64,000 bases of DNA, from assembly GCA_003327425.1 (NCBI GenBank), contig QOQW01000009.1, positions 120,974 to 184,973 of the forward strand, given 5' to 3'. The DNA is from Candidatus Ozemibacter sibiricus (lineage in GTDB: Bacteria; Muiribacteriota; Ozemobacteria; Ozemobacterales; Ozemobacteraceae). Below the pieces are notes generated by a model. That model saw only the letters and a list, made by a program, of their open reading frames with translations, searched no databases and was not told the origin of the DNA. This document shows positions 1 through 7,491 of the stretch, in pieces. Positions within the stretch are counted from its first letter, which is position 1, and each line of letters begins with the position of its first letter. The translations under genes and the position numbers were made by a program.

Positions 1-1191
1 GATCTCCGCTTTCATGGGGGCGGGGCTGTACAGCAGGAAGATCGCCAGCAAGGTGCCGCCGACGAAGGCCAGGATCTGCCGCTGGATGTAGGACAGACCG
101 GCGGGGCGGGGTTCCCCGCGATCCTTCTTCAGAACCTGGATCTGGCCCATGCGCGTCGTCTGCTTGAGGGTGAGGTCCTCGAGCTTCATCAGCACTTCCT
201 TGTACAGACCTTCCAGGGATTGGCGCCGCGACCGCAGAGCTTCCAGCTCCGCGCCGGCCGCCTGGCTCCCCAGATTGGCCGCGGCCAGCGTCTGCAGCTT
301 GTCCCGCAGGGCCCGCAGCCTGGCTTCCCCTTCTTCGATGCGGCGCTGGGTTTGCAGAAATTCGGGATTGAGTTCCTCGCGGTCACGGACCTGCGAGAAC
401 CCTTTGAGTTTGCGTTCGAGGCGGTCGATCAGCGAGGTGGCCTCGATCACCTTGGGGTGTTTCTCGCGGTAGGTCTTGAGCAGGTCGAACAGGTGGTTGC
501 GCGCCTCCGACAGGGCGTTGGACGTGTCGGTATACGACCTGGTCAACTCGCGGCTGGAAACGACCTTGATGCGAGGCAGCGATTGCAGGTGCTTGCGCTG
601 CTGCTCGAGCCGGGCTTCCAGTTGCTGGATCTCCTCCTCGAGAGGAGCGGCGTCGGGATGGTTGATGGCCGTCGCACGCCCCTCCAGCTGGGCGATCTCC
701 TGGCGATTGGCTTCCAGTTTCTCTTCGAGGAGAGCCTTCTTGCGCTCGAGAGCCTGCATCTCGAGTTCCCCGGACTCGCCGGCGAATTTCAGGAATTTGT
801 CGGACAGGCTCTTGATGATGGTGGCGCTGAGTTCAGGCAGGACCTCGGGGTCGGAATGCCGGACGGTCAATCGGACCAGCCCGGAGCCGGCATCTTCCAA
901 AGTGAACGGTTCCTGACCGAAGGTCGACGCCGGATCGAGGCCGCACGCCCGGCAGATGTCCTGCAGCGTCTGTTTCTGCGACAGGATGCCGTTCATCGAA
1001 GCCGCCAGGCTGGTGGCACCTTCCTGATCGGACGCGAGAATCCGCAGCAGGGCGGTGCTCTCGAACACCGGCGGAAAATGATGGGTGATGAGCGTGGTCA
1101 GCAGGACGGTGCCGGCGATGATGAAGAACGCCTGGGTCCGGTTCCTGCCGAGACTGCGTAGGATCCCTTCGAACAGGCTTTCCTGCGCCAT
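1..1191 (-). CDS. Wzz/GumC-like polysaccharide chain-length determinant, partial (C-terminus beyond window)
   Basis: Inner-membrane co-polymerase that sets the chain length of an exported polysaccharide. The 397 visible residues run open to base 1. There is a transmembrane segment near residues 17-33 (FFIIAGTVLLTTLI), a Wzz-type N-terminal periplasmic domain, and then long charged coiled coils from about residue 135 to 325. A proline-containing run (KKDRGEPRPAG) leads into a second transmembrane helix at about 372-389 (ILAFVGGTLLAIFLLYS). This two-helix hairpin with a coiled-coil core defines the family; a fused tyrosine kinase after the second helix cannot be excluded because the window ends there. 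The ATG at 1191 is preceded by GGAGG at 5 nt spacing. It lies downstream of a sugar aminotransferase on the same strand, consistent with a capsule or exopolysaccharide locus. Confidence 0.8.
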   Translation of the reverse strand, partial: MAQESLFEGILRSLGRNRTQAFFIIAGTVLLTTLITHHFPPVFESTALLRILASDQEGATSLAASMNGILSQKQTLQDICRACGLDPASTFGQEPFTLEDAGSGLVRLTVRHSDPEVLPELSATIIKSLSDKFLKFAGESGELEMQALERKKALLEEKLEANRQEIAQLEGRATAINHPDAAPLEEEIQQLEARLEQQRKHLQSLPRIKVVSSRELTRSYTDTSNALSEARNHLFDLLKTYREKHPKVIEATSLIDRLERKLKGFSQVRDREELNPEFLQTQRRIEEGEARLRALRDKLQTLAAANLGSQAAGAELEALRSRRQSLEGLYKEVLMKLEDLTLKQTTRMGQIQVLKKDRGEPRPAGLSYIQRQILAFVGGTLLAIFLLYSPAPMKAEI

Positions 1192-1237
1192 GGGTGCCTC
1201 CTCGACGCGATGTGTCTGCTAGATCTCATCGGCACAA

Positions 1238-1268
1238 GCCCCCGGAAACCTGAGCGGTCGCCGGGGGC
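1238..1268 (-). terminator. stem-loop between the aminotransferase and wzz genes
   Basis: Eight-base-pair inverted repeat (GCCCCCGG / CCGGGGGC) with a 15-nt loop, just after the aminotransferase stop. On the minus strand it is followed by TTGTGCC, which is a poor U-tract, so it may attenuate rather than fully terminate before the wzz-like gene. Confidence 0.4.
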
Positions 1269-1313
1269 CAGTCGGAAGGCGGACGAAGGGAGGGAGTCAG
1301 CGCCTGCGTTGCT

Positions 1314-2417
1314 TCAGCGGTAGAAGGCGTTGATCGTCTGGGCCACGTATTCCAGCCCGCCCGCTGGGATCTCGGGGTAGATGGGAAGGGCCAACGTGCG
1401 TTTGGCGGCGGTTTCCGCCACCGGGAAATCGCCCTGGCGGTACTGGAGGTAGGAGAAGCATTCCTGCTGATGCAGCGACAGGGGGTAGTAGATGGCGCAC
1501 CCGATCTGCTTTTCGGTCAGGTGCTGCTTCAGCTCGTCGCGGCGATCGACCGCGATCACGTACTGGTTGAAGATGTGGTACCGGCCCTCGCGCCGCACCG
1601 GCACCTGGATCTTGGGATTGTTGGCGAAGAAGTGGTCGTACCGGTCGGCATTGCGGCGGCGGCCCTCGGTCCAGCCGGCCAGCAGCGGCAGCTTGGCGGA
1701 GACCACCACCGCCTGGATGGCATCGAGCCGGCCGTTCATGCCGACTTCGGCGTGGTAGTACTGGCGCTCGCCGCCGTGCACTCGCAGCGCCTTCATGCGC
1801 TTGTAGAGAGCCTCATCGTTGGTGGTGACCAGGCCGCCGTCGCCGAAGCACCCGAGGTTCTTGCTGGGGAAGAAGCTGAAGGCGCCCACGTCGCCGAGAT
1901 TGCCGGCCTGCTTGTCGCCGTACTTCGCGCCGATCGACTGGCAGGCGTCTTCGATGACCTTCAGCCCGTGCCGGCGGGCGATGGCGTTGATGGCATCCAT
2001 GTCGCAGCACTGTCCGAACAGATGCACCGGCATGATCGCCTTGGTGCGTCGCGAGATGGCCTTCTCGATCTTGGTGGCGTCGATGTTGTAGGTGTCGGGC
2101 TCGATGTCGACGAACACCGGCCGCGCCCCCACCCGATGGATCGAGCCGGCGGTGGCGAAAAAGGTGTACGGGGTGGTGATGACTTCGTCGCCATGCCCGA
2201 TGCCCAGGCCCATCAGGGCCAGCAGGAGCGCGTCGGTGCCCGAGCTGACGCCCAGCGCATACTTCACGCCGATGTAGTCGGCCAGCTCTTTCTCCATCTT
2301 TTCGACCTTGGGGCCGAGGATGAAGGCTTGACTTTCGATGACCTGCATCAGTTCAGGCATCAGCCGGTCTTTGTACTGGGCGAACTGGGGTTTCAGGTCG
2401 AGCAGGGGAACGTTCAT
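1314..2417 (-). CDS. DegT/DnrJ/EryC1/StrS-family PLP sugar aminotransferase
   Basis: Transfers an amino group to a nucleotide-linked keto-sugar for surface polysaccharide synthesis. The 367 residues match the family length. Visible features are the N-terminal PLLDLKPQF motif, the SSGTDALLLAL cofactor region, the EDACQSIGA motif and the PLP lysine in FFPSKNLGCFGDGG (about Lys186). The overall look is close to WbpE/WecE-type aminotransferases of UDP-sugars, but the exact substrate cannot be read. I chose the ATG at 2417 because GGAGG sits 7 nt upstream; an ATG two codons earlier is only 1 nt from that sequence. A sigma70-type promoter lies at 2492-2520. The gene is followed by a wzz-like gene. 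Confidence 0.9.
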   Translation of the reverse strand: MNVPLLDLKPQFAQYKDRLMPELMQVIESQAFILGPKVEKMEKELADYIGVKYALGVSSGTDALLLALMGLGIGHGDEVITTPYTFFATAGSIHRVGARPVFVDIEPDTYNIDATKIEKAISRRTKAIMPVHLFGQCCDMDAINAIARRHGLKVIEDACQSIGAKYGDKQAGNLGDVGAFSFFPSKNLGCFGDGGLVTTNDEALYKRMKALRVHGGERQYYHAEVGMNGRLDAIQAVVVSAKLPLLAGWTEGRRRNADRYDHFFANNPKIQVPVRREGRYHIFNQYVIAVDRRDELKQHLTEKQIGCAIYYPLSLHQQECFSYLQYRQGDFPVAETAAKRTLALPIYPEIPAGGLEYVAQTINAFYR

Positions 2418-2491
2418 GCGCATGCCTCCGGTCGGGGTCCCGCCGGGGGCTGCCCGGACGGGCCAGGTGAAATCTGTCACAAACCGGGGAC

Positions 2492-2520
2492 ACCGTACCA
2501 CGAACCCTCCGTGAGGTCAA
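2492..2520 (-). promoter_or_regulatory. sigma70-type promoter of the aminotransferase gene
   Basis: Read on the minus strand: TTGACC, a 17-nt spacer, then TACGGT, about 75 nt upstream of the start at 2417. Four of six bases match the -10 consensus and five of six the -35. Confidence 0.55.
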
Positions 2521-2656
2521 GCCCTGCGCGTTTATCAGACCAGTCCAACCCAGCCTCCAGCCCTCGTTGCAAGTCTGGTCACCCCGGCGGGGCCGACGGC
2601 GAACCCATCGACCCGGCGGCCGGACGCGGGGCGTTCGGCCGCCCGTGATCAGGGGT

Positions 2657-2677
2657 CCAGGGGCCGGCGGCCCCTGG
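2657..2677. other. perfect 9-bp palindromic stem-loop in the aminotransferase/obg intergenic region
   Basis: CCAGGGGCC and GGCCCCTGG separated by GGC. It sits between two divergent promoters in a 358-nt intergenic region (2418-2775) that otherwise holds only those promoters. It has no U-tract on either strand, so it is unlikely to be a simple terminator. Confidence 0.4.
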
Positions 2678-2759
2678 CGGTGTCTTCGGAGTCGAGGGGC
2701 CAACTCCTTCTGAGCGCTCTGCTGGGCCAGCCTGCCAGTGGCGCCGGCGGGGCGGTTCA

Positions 2760-2776
2760 TGCTATAGTCCTGGTCG
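2760..2776 (+). promoter_or_regulatory. extended -10 promoter placed for a leaderless obg transcript
   Basis: TGC followed by TATAGT (2763-2768) is an extended -10 element. Only 7 nt separate it from the GTG start at 2776, so transcription would begin at or next to the start codon. No -35 hexamer at the right spacing and no Shine-Dalgarno sequence are visible. Confidence 0.5.
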
Positions 2777-4056
2777 TGAAATTCATCGATGAACTGGTGA
2801 TCGACGTCGAGTCCGGCAAAGGCGGGGACGGCATGGTGGCCTTTCGCCGCGAGAAGTTCGTGCCCTACGGTGGCCCCTCGGGCGGGGACGGCGGCCGGGG
2901 CGGCGATGTGGTGCTGGTGGCGACTCGCGACCTCAACACCCTGTTCGAGCTGGGCTTTCAGCGCCTCTATCAGGCCGAACCTGGCGAAAACGGCCAACCC
3001 AAGAACATGGAGGGGGCGAACGGCCGTCCCTGCGAGCTGCGCGTGCCGGTCGGCACCCTGGTCTATCGCGACGACACCGGCGAATTGCTGTGCGACCTGT
3101 CCGAGCCGGGGGCGCGCTTCGTCGTCGCGCGGGGCGGTCGGGGCGGCCGGGGCAACGCACGGTTCGCCAGTTCGGTGCGTCGCGCCCCCCGTATCGCCGA
3201 GAAGGGCGAGCCTGGGGAACGCCTGCGCCTGCGCTTGGAACTCAAACTGCTGGCCGACATCGGTCTGGTCGGGCTGCCCAACGCCGGCAAATCGACCTTG
3301 CTGGCGGCGGTGAGCAACGCGCGGCCCAAGGTGGCCGACTATCCCTTCACCACGTTGGTGCCCCACCTCGGCATCATCAAGCGGGAAGGCCGGCGGGCCT
3401 TCTGCATGGCCGATCTGCCCGGACTGATCGAGGGGGCCCATGCGGGGGCCGGGCTGGGCATCCAGTTCCTCAAGCATATCGAACGCACCCGCCTGCTGTT
3501 GCACCTCGTCGATCTGGGCACGCAAGATCGAGCCGCGGCGCGTCGGGCCTTCCAGACCATTCGCGCCGAACTGGGGGAGTATGATCCAGCGCTGCTGGAG
3601 CGGCCCATGCTGGTGGTGGCCACCAAGCTCGATCTGCCGACGGCCCGCCAGAACTGGCCCGCCTTCCGCACCTGGGTCAAGAAGCAGGGCTTCGAGGCCA
3701 TGGCCATCTCGGCGGCGACGCATGAGGGGGTCGATGCCCTCCTCGATCACCTGGCGGCCACCCTCGATCGGTTGCCCGCGCCGCCCCTGACCGTGGCGAC
3801 GCCTGAACCGGTCATCGAGTATCTGCCGCCCTTCGAACTCGAGAAGGTCGCGCCCGGCCAATGGGAAGCCCGCGGTCGCGAGATCGAACGCCTGGTGGCC
3901 ATGACCGATTTCACCAATGACGAGGCCATTCTGCGGTTCAAACGGAACGTGCAGAAGATGGGCTTCCTCGATGAACTGGCCCGGCAGGCGGCCGCTCCCG
4001 ACGATACCGTCAGCATCGGGGATATGGAATTCCAGGTCCGGGAATTCGCCCTTTGA
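2776..4056 (+). CDS. obg: Obg/CgtA ribosome-assembly GTPase
   Basis: GTPase needed for late 50S ribosome assembly and linked to the stringent response. The 426 residues show the glycine-rich Obg fold (about 1-158, including GGDGGRGGDV), then a G domain with GLPNAGKST (166-174), DLPGLIEGA (about 213) and TKLD (283-286). The C-terminal OCT domain (about 345-426) is present, as in the longer Obg subfamily. I chose the GTG at 2776 because homologues begin at the FIDE motif and upstream codons look non-coding; a ribosome site is lacking but an extended -10 lies 7 nt upstream. It is followed after 52 nt of tandem repeats by nadD, an order common in Gram-positive and related phyla. Confidence 0.95.
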   Translation: MKFIDELVIDVESGKGGDGMVAFRREKFVPYGGPSGGDGGRGGDVVLVATRDLNTLFELGFQRLYQAEPGENGQPKNMEGANGRPCELRVPVGTLVYRDDTGELLCDLSEPGARFVVARGGRGGRGNARFASSVRRAPRIAEKGEPGERLRLRLELKLLADIGLVGLPNAGKSTLLAAVSNARPKVADYPFTTLVPHLGIIKREGRRAFCMADLPGLIEGAHAGAGLGIQFLKHIERTRLLLHLVDLGTQDRAAARRAFQTIRAELGEYDPALLERPMLVVATKLDLPTARQNWPAFRTWVKKQGFEAMAISAATHEGVDALLDHLAATLDRLPAPPLTVATPEPVIEYLPPFELEKVAPGQWEARGREIERLVAMTDFTNDEAILRFKRNVQKMGFLDELARQAAAPDDTVSIGDMEFQVREFAL

Positions 4057-4066
4057 TCAACGTTCT

Positions 4067-4122
4067 GTGAAGATCGTTCCGTGAAGACCATCCGGTGAAG
4101 ATCATCCTGTGAAGATCGGCCT
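4067..4122 (+). repeat. four tandem 14-nt repeats leading into the nadD start
   Basis: Copies start at 4067, 4081, 4095 and 4109, each beginning GTGAAGAYC. Because the unit is 14 nt, each of the first three copies forms a six-codon minigene (GTG, four codons, TGA) whose TGA overlaps the next GTG as GTGA. The fourth GTG is the nadD start. No Shine-Dalgarno sequence is visible before nadD. Confidence 0.85.
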
Positions 4123-5266
4123 GTTCGGGGGCAGTTTCAACCCCATCCATCGCCAGCATCTCGCCATCGCCGAAGCCGCGCGCGAGCAGGCCGGCCTCGA
4201 CGAGGTCTGGCTGCTGCCCGTCTTCCACCCCGTTCATAAGGATGACGCGGCCCTGCTGCCCTATCCGCAGCGCCGAGCCCTGGTCGAAGCCGCCATCGCC
4301 GGGCGCCCCGGACTGCGGGTGAGCGACCTGGAACGGGACCTGGGCGGACCCTCGTTCACCAGCCGGTTGGTTCGTCACTGTCGCCAGACGTGGCCGCATC
4401 ACGTCTTCCACCTGATCATCGGGGCCGACTCCCTCCAGGATCTGCCCGGCTGGCACGAAGCGGAGACGCTGGTGCGCGATCTGCCTTTCCTGGTCGTGGC
4501 GCGGCCGGGCATCGCCTCTCGGCTGTCCCTGCCCAACGATGCCAGCCGGTGGCTCGCCGTGGAACCCGATCCGGTGTCGGCGCGGGCGATCCGGGAGGCG
4601 CTGCGGCGCGGCCGTTGCCGCGGGCTGCCGGTGGCGCCTGCGGCGATGGCGCTGATCGTCGAACATGACTGGTACGGGTGTCTGGGGCCCGCCTACCGGG
4701 CCTGGTTCGCCGCCGTCCGGGCCCGGATCGCTCGTCACGCGCGGTCCATGCAAGAGCACCTCGAAGGGGTGGCCCGGCAGACGGCCATCTACGCTGCGGG
4801 GTTGGGCCTCGACCCCCGCCAGGGGTATCTGGCCGGCCTGGCGCACGATCTCTTCCGGTTGGCTTCTCCCGCGGTCCTGGCTCGATGGGGGAACAAAGCC
4901 CCCGGGCGTCCTTCGGCCCTCGAGCGGCAGATTCCCATGCTGGCGCATGGCCGGGCCGCCGCCGGCTTCCTGCAGCATCTGCGGCCGCCAGTGCCCGCCG
5001 CGGTGGTCGAGGCGGTGCGGCGACATACGTTTCCTCGGCTGCGCATGGCCCCTCTGACCCGCGCCCTGGTCATGGGCGACGCGCTGGAGCCCGGTCGGGG
5101 CAAGCCGGAGTGGGACGCCATTCGCGAAGGGCCGCATTCCCTGGCCGAGAAATACCGGCTGGTCGTGGCGCGGAAGCAGGAGAACGCCCGGCGGCGGAGC
5201 GGCCGGACCGCGGCGGTTGCCAGGCCGGCGCCTGACGGAGCGGCCTGGCCGATTCCCCATGATTGA
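4109..5266 (+). CDS. nadD: NadD nicotinate-nucleotide adenylyltransferase fused to a YqeK-type HD hydrolase
   Basis: Bifunctional 385-residue protein. Residues 1 to about 190 are NadD, which adenylylates nicotinate mononucleotide in NAD synthesis: GGSFNPIHRQHL nucleotide-binding motif and a SARAIREAL segment in place of the usual SSTxIR. Residues about 200-385 are an HD domain of the YqeK type, a family known to hydrolyse Ap4A symmetrically. Its metal ligands are all present: EHLEGV, AHDLFR, LAHGRAA, RRHTF and GDALEPGRG; arginine replaces the usual lysine of HDxxK. In Firmicutes nadD and yqeK are neighbouring separate genes, so this is a fusion of neighbours. The start is the last of four tandem GTGAAG repeats. 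The next gene encodes an LCP protein, as in nadD-yqeK-lytR clusters, but rsfS is missing. Confidence 0.9.
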   Translation: MKIGLFGGSFNPIHRQHLAIAEAAREQAGLDEVWLLPVFHPVHKDDAALLPYPQRRALVEAAIAGRPGLRVSDLERDLGGPSFTSRLVRHCRQTWPHHVFHLIIGADSLQDLPGWHEAETLVRDLPFLVVARPGIASRLSLPNDASRWLAVEPDPVSARAIREALRRGRCRGLPVAPAAMALIVEHDWYGCLGPAYRAWFAAVRARIARHARSMQEHLEGVARQTAIYAAGLGLDPRQGYLAGLAHDLFRLASPAVLARWGNKAPGRPSALERQIPMLAHGRAAAGFLQHLRPPVPAAVVEAVRRHTFPRLRMAPLTRALVMGDALEPGRGKPEWDAIREGPHSLAEKYRLVVARKQENARRRSGRTAAVARPAPDGAAWPIPHD

Positions 5267-5275
5267 GATCGCGGC

Positions 5276-6472
5276 ATGACCAGATCGAAGGAATCCTCTG
5301 CGACGGCTCGGGCTCCCTTACTGTCGAAGGTCAGGGCCTGCCATTTCTTCCACCATCGGGGATCAGCTCTCGCTGAAGTGGTGTTCTTCTTGCTGACCGT
5401 GACCTTTTTCCTCGGTCTGGCCCGCAAATGGACCTTGGTGACCCCGCCGGACGAATGGGTGATGACCGAGTCGGGCGGAGCCCTGGTCGAAGGGCAGAAG
5501 CCAGGGCGGCTCAACATCCTCGTCATGGGAATCGACTCGGTCGAGGGGACCCACCGGACGGATACCTTGTTCCTGCTCGGCATCTCGCCGGCCGAGCGCA
5601 AGATCGCCATCCTGTCCATTCCTCGCGATACCCGCGTGGTGATCAACGGCGTGGGTCGCAAGATCAACGAGGTCATGGCCCGCTTCGGGGAATATGTGCT
5701 GCGCTCGATGATCGAGAACCTGATGGAGATCCGCATCAATCGTTCGGTCAAAGTCGATTTCCAGGGATTCATCAACCTGATCGATCTGATGGGGGGCATC
5801 GACATCGTGATCGAGCAACCCATGCACTATGATGACCACTGGGGGAAGCTGCACATCCATTTCGACAAGGGGCCGGCGCATCTCGATGGCAAGAAGGCCC
5901 TCGAATATGTCCGCTTTCGGGCGGATGCCAATGCCGACCTGGGCCGGATCAAGCGGCAGCAGAAGTTCCTGGCGCAGGTGCTGGCCAAGCTGCAGACGCC
6001 GGCCATGCTGATGCGGTTGCCCACCCTCCTGGCGGAAGGGTTGAAGCATGTCGAGACCGACCTGAGCCTGGCCGAGCTGCTCGAGCTGGCGACGGCAATG
6101 CGCGGCGGCCCGATCGATGTGCAGACCATGTCGTTGCCGGGCGAGGCGCGCTATGTCGACAAGATCAGCTTCATCCTCCCCTACAAGGAAGAAGCGGTCA
6201 AGATCGGGGCCAAGCATTTCTCGAATCTCATGGTGATGGAGCTGGATGCCAGTTTCACCGTGCCGTTGCCCGCGTCTGATACCCCGGCTTCAGGGGTGGC
6301 AGAGCTCGCCGGTGGAGGCGCGAAGGCGGCCACCAGCCCCGTGGCTCTGCCGGCTACCAGGTCCGCGCTCCTGCCGGCTACCAGCTCCGCGCTCCTGCCG
6401 ACTACCTCCCCTATGCCTCCGCCGGCGGCCTCTGGCGCGCCCGATCTGCCGGCCTCGGGGGCCATGCCGTGA
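5276..6472 (+). CDS. LytR-CpsA-Psr (LCP) family glycopolymer transferase
   Basis: LCP proteins move lipid-linked glycopolymers onto peptidoglycan or other acceptors at the outer face of the inner membrane. The 398 residues have a cytoplasmic N-terminus, one transmembrane helix at about 34-49 (VVFFLLTVTFFLGLA) and the LCP domain from about 78 to 310. Typical residues are present: NILVMGIDS, HRTDT (Arg94, Asp96), SIPRDTRV (Arg117, Asp118), EYVRFR and RIKRQQKFL. After about residue 330 the protein ends in a Pro/Ala/Ser tail with an 8-residue repeat, LPATxSAL. The start is the ATG at 5276, 9 nt after nadD-yqeK. Its stop overlaps the queA start as GTGA. The partner glycopolymer is unknown; the polysaccharide genes 3 kb away are candidates. 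Confidence 0.88.
   Translation: MTRSKESSATARAPLLSKVRACHFFHHRGSALAEVVFFLLTVTFFLGLARKWTLVTPPDEWVMTESGGALVEGQKPGRLNILVMGIDSVEGTHRTDTLFLLGISPAERKIAILSIPRDTRVVINGVGRKINEVMARFGEYVLRSMIENLMEIRINRSVKVDFQGFINLIDLMGGIDIVIEQPMHYDDHWGKLHIHFDKGPAHLDGKKALEYVRFRADANADLGRIKRQQKFLAQVLAKLQTPAMLMRLPTLLAEGLKHVETDLSLAELLELATAMRGGPIDVQTMSLPGEARYVDKISFILPYKEEAVKIGAKHFSNLMVMELDASFTVPLPASDTPASGVAELAGGGAKAATSPVALPATRSALLPATSSALLPTTSPMPPPAASGAPDLPASGAMP
6347..6418 (+). repeat. 24-nt tandem repeat in the LCP tail
   Basis: Two near-identical copies (6347-6370 and 6371-6394) and one degraded copy (6395-6418), each starting CTGCCG and encoding LPATRSAL, LPATSSAL and a LPTTS variant. In-frame copy-number change would alter only the disordered C-terminal tail. 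Confidence 0.75.
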
Positions 6473-7491
6473 AGACCGCTCTTTTCGATTTCGACCTGCC
6501 GCCCGACCTCATCGCCCAGGTCCCGGCGCCGGAGCGACCGGCCTCGCGGCTACTGGTGCTCGACCGGGCGACCGGCACCGTCTCTCATCGTCGGTTCGCC
6601 GATCTGGCCGAGCTGATTCCTCCCGGCGATCTGCTGGTGGTCAACCGCTCTCGCGTGATTCCGGCCCGTCTGTTCACGGTGCCAGAGCCGGGCCAGGCCG
6701 CCGCCGAGATTGTATTCGTCGAAGATCTCGGCGCCGGCCGATGCCTCGCCATGGTCCGCCCCGGCCGGCGGTTCCGGTCCGGCCGGGTCCATGCCTTGCC
6801 GGGTGGCGGGCGGGTGCGGGTCGAGGCGGTTCGCGACGACGGGCTGCGGGTTCTGCAGATCGAGGGCGAGACCGATAGCGTGGCGGTCTTCCGGCGCTAC
6901 GGGGAAATGCCGCTGCCGCCCTATATCACCTCGCGGGAAAGCGATCCCGACCGCTACCAGACGGTGTTCGCCCGCGAAGAGGGCTCGGTGGCCGCGCCGA
7001 CGGCCGGCCTGCATTTCGACGCCGCCCTTCTCGACCGGCTGCGGAACCGCGGTGTGCACATCGGAGAGATTCTGCTGCATGTCGGCCTGGGTACGTTCAA
7101 ACCGATCGAGACCGACGAGATCGAGGACCATCACATGCACGCCGAACGCTACTGCGTCGAACCCGGTCTGGCCGATACCTTCGCGCGGGTGCGGGCGGCC
7201 GGGGGCAAGATCTGGGCGTGCGGCACCACCAGCGTGCGCACGCTGGAGTCGGCCATCCAGTCCGACGGAACGCTGGCCACCGGCTGGCGCGAAACCAGCT
7301 GTTTCCTGCGGCCCGGGCATGTGTTTCGGGCGGTCGATCATCTCATCACCAACTTCCACCTGCCACGGTCGACCCTGCTCGTTCTGGTGGCCGCCTTCGC
7401 CGGCCTGGACCAGATCCTGGCCGCCTACCGGGAGGCGGTGGCCGCGCGCTACCGCTTCTTCAGCTTCGGCGATGCCATGGTGATCCTATGA
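6469..7491 (+). CDS. queA: S-adenosylmethionine:tRNA ribosyltransferase-isomerase QueA
   Basis: Transfers and isomerises the ribosyl part of S-adenosylmethionine onto preQ1-modified tRNA to make epoxyqueuosine. The 340 residues are the normal length. Characteristic motifs are FDFDLPPDLIAQ, RPASRLL, LVVNRSRVIPARL, YGEMPLPPYI, RYQTVFA and SVAAPTAGLHF, plus the late HVGLGTFKPI and NFHLPRSTLLVLV segments. It begins with GTG overlapping the LCP stop (GTGA) and ends overlapping the tgt start (ATGA), so translation is probably coupled. It acts after Tgt, encoded next door. Confidence 0.97.
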   Translation: MKTALFDFDLPPDLIAQVPAPERPASRLLVLDRATGTVSHRRFADLAELIPPGDLLVVNRSRVIPARLFTVPEPGQAAAEIVFVEDLGAGRCLAMVRPGRRFRSGRVHALPGGGRVRVEAVRDDGLRVLQIEGETDSVAVFRRYGEMPLPPYITSRESDPDRYQTVFAREEGSVAAPTAGLHFDAALLDRLRNRGVHIGEILLHVGLGTFKPIETDEIEDHHMHAERYCVEPGLADTFARVRAAGGKIWACGTTSVRTLESAIQSDGTLATGWRETSCFLRPGHVFRAVDHLITNFHLPRSTLLVLVAAFAGLDQILAAYREAVAARYRFFSFGDAMVIL

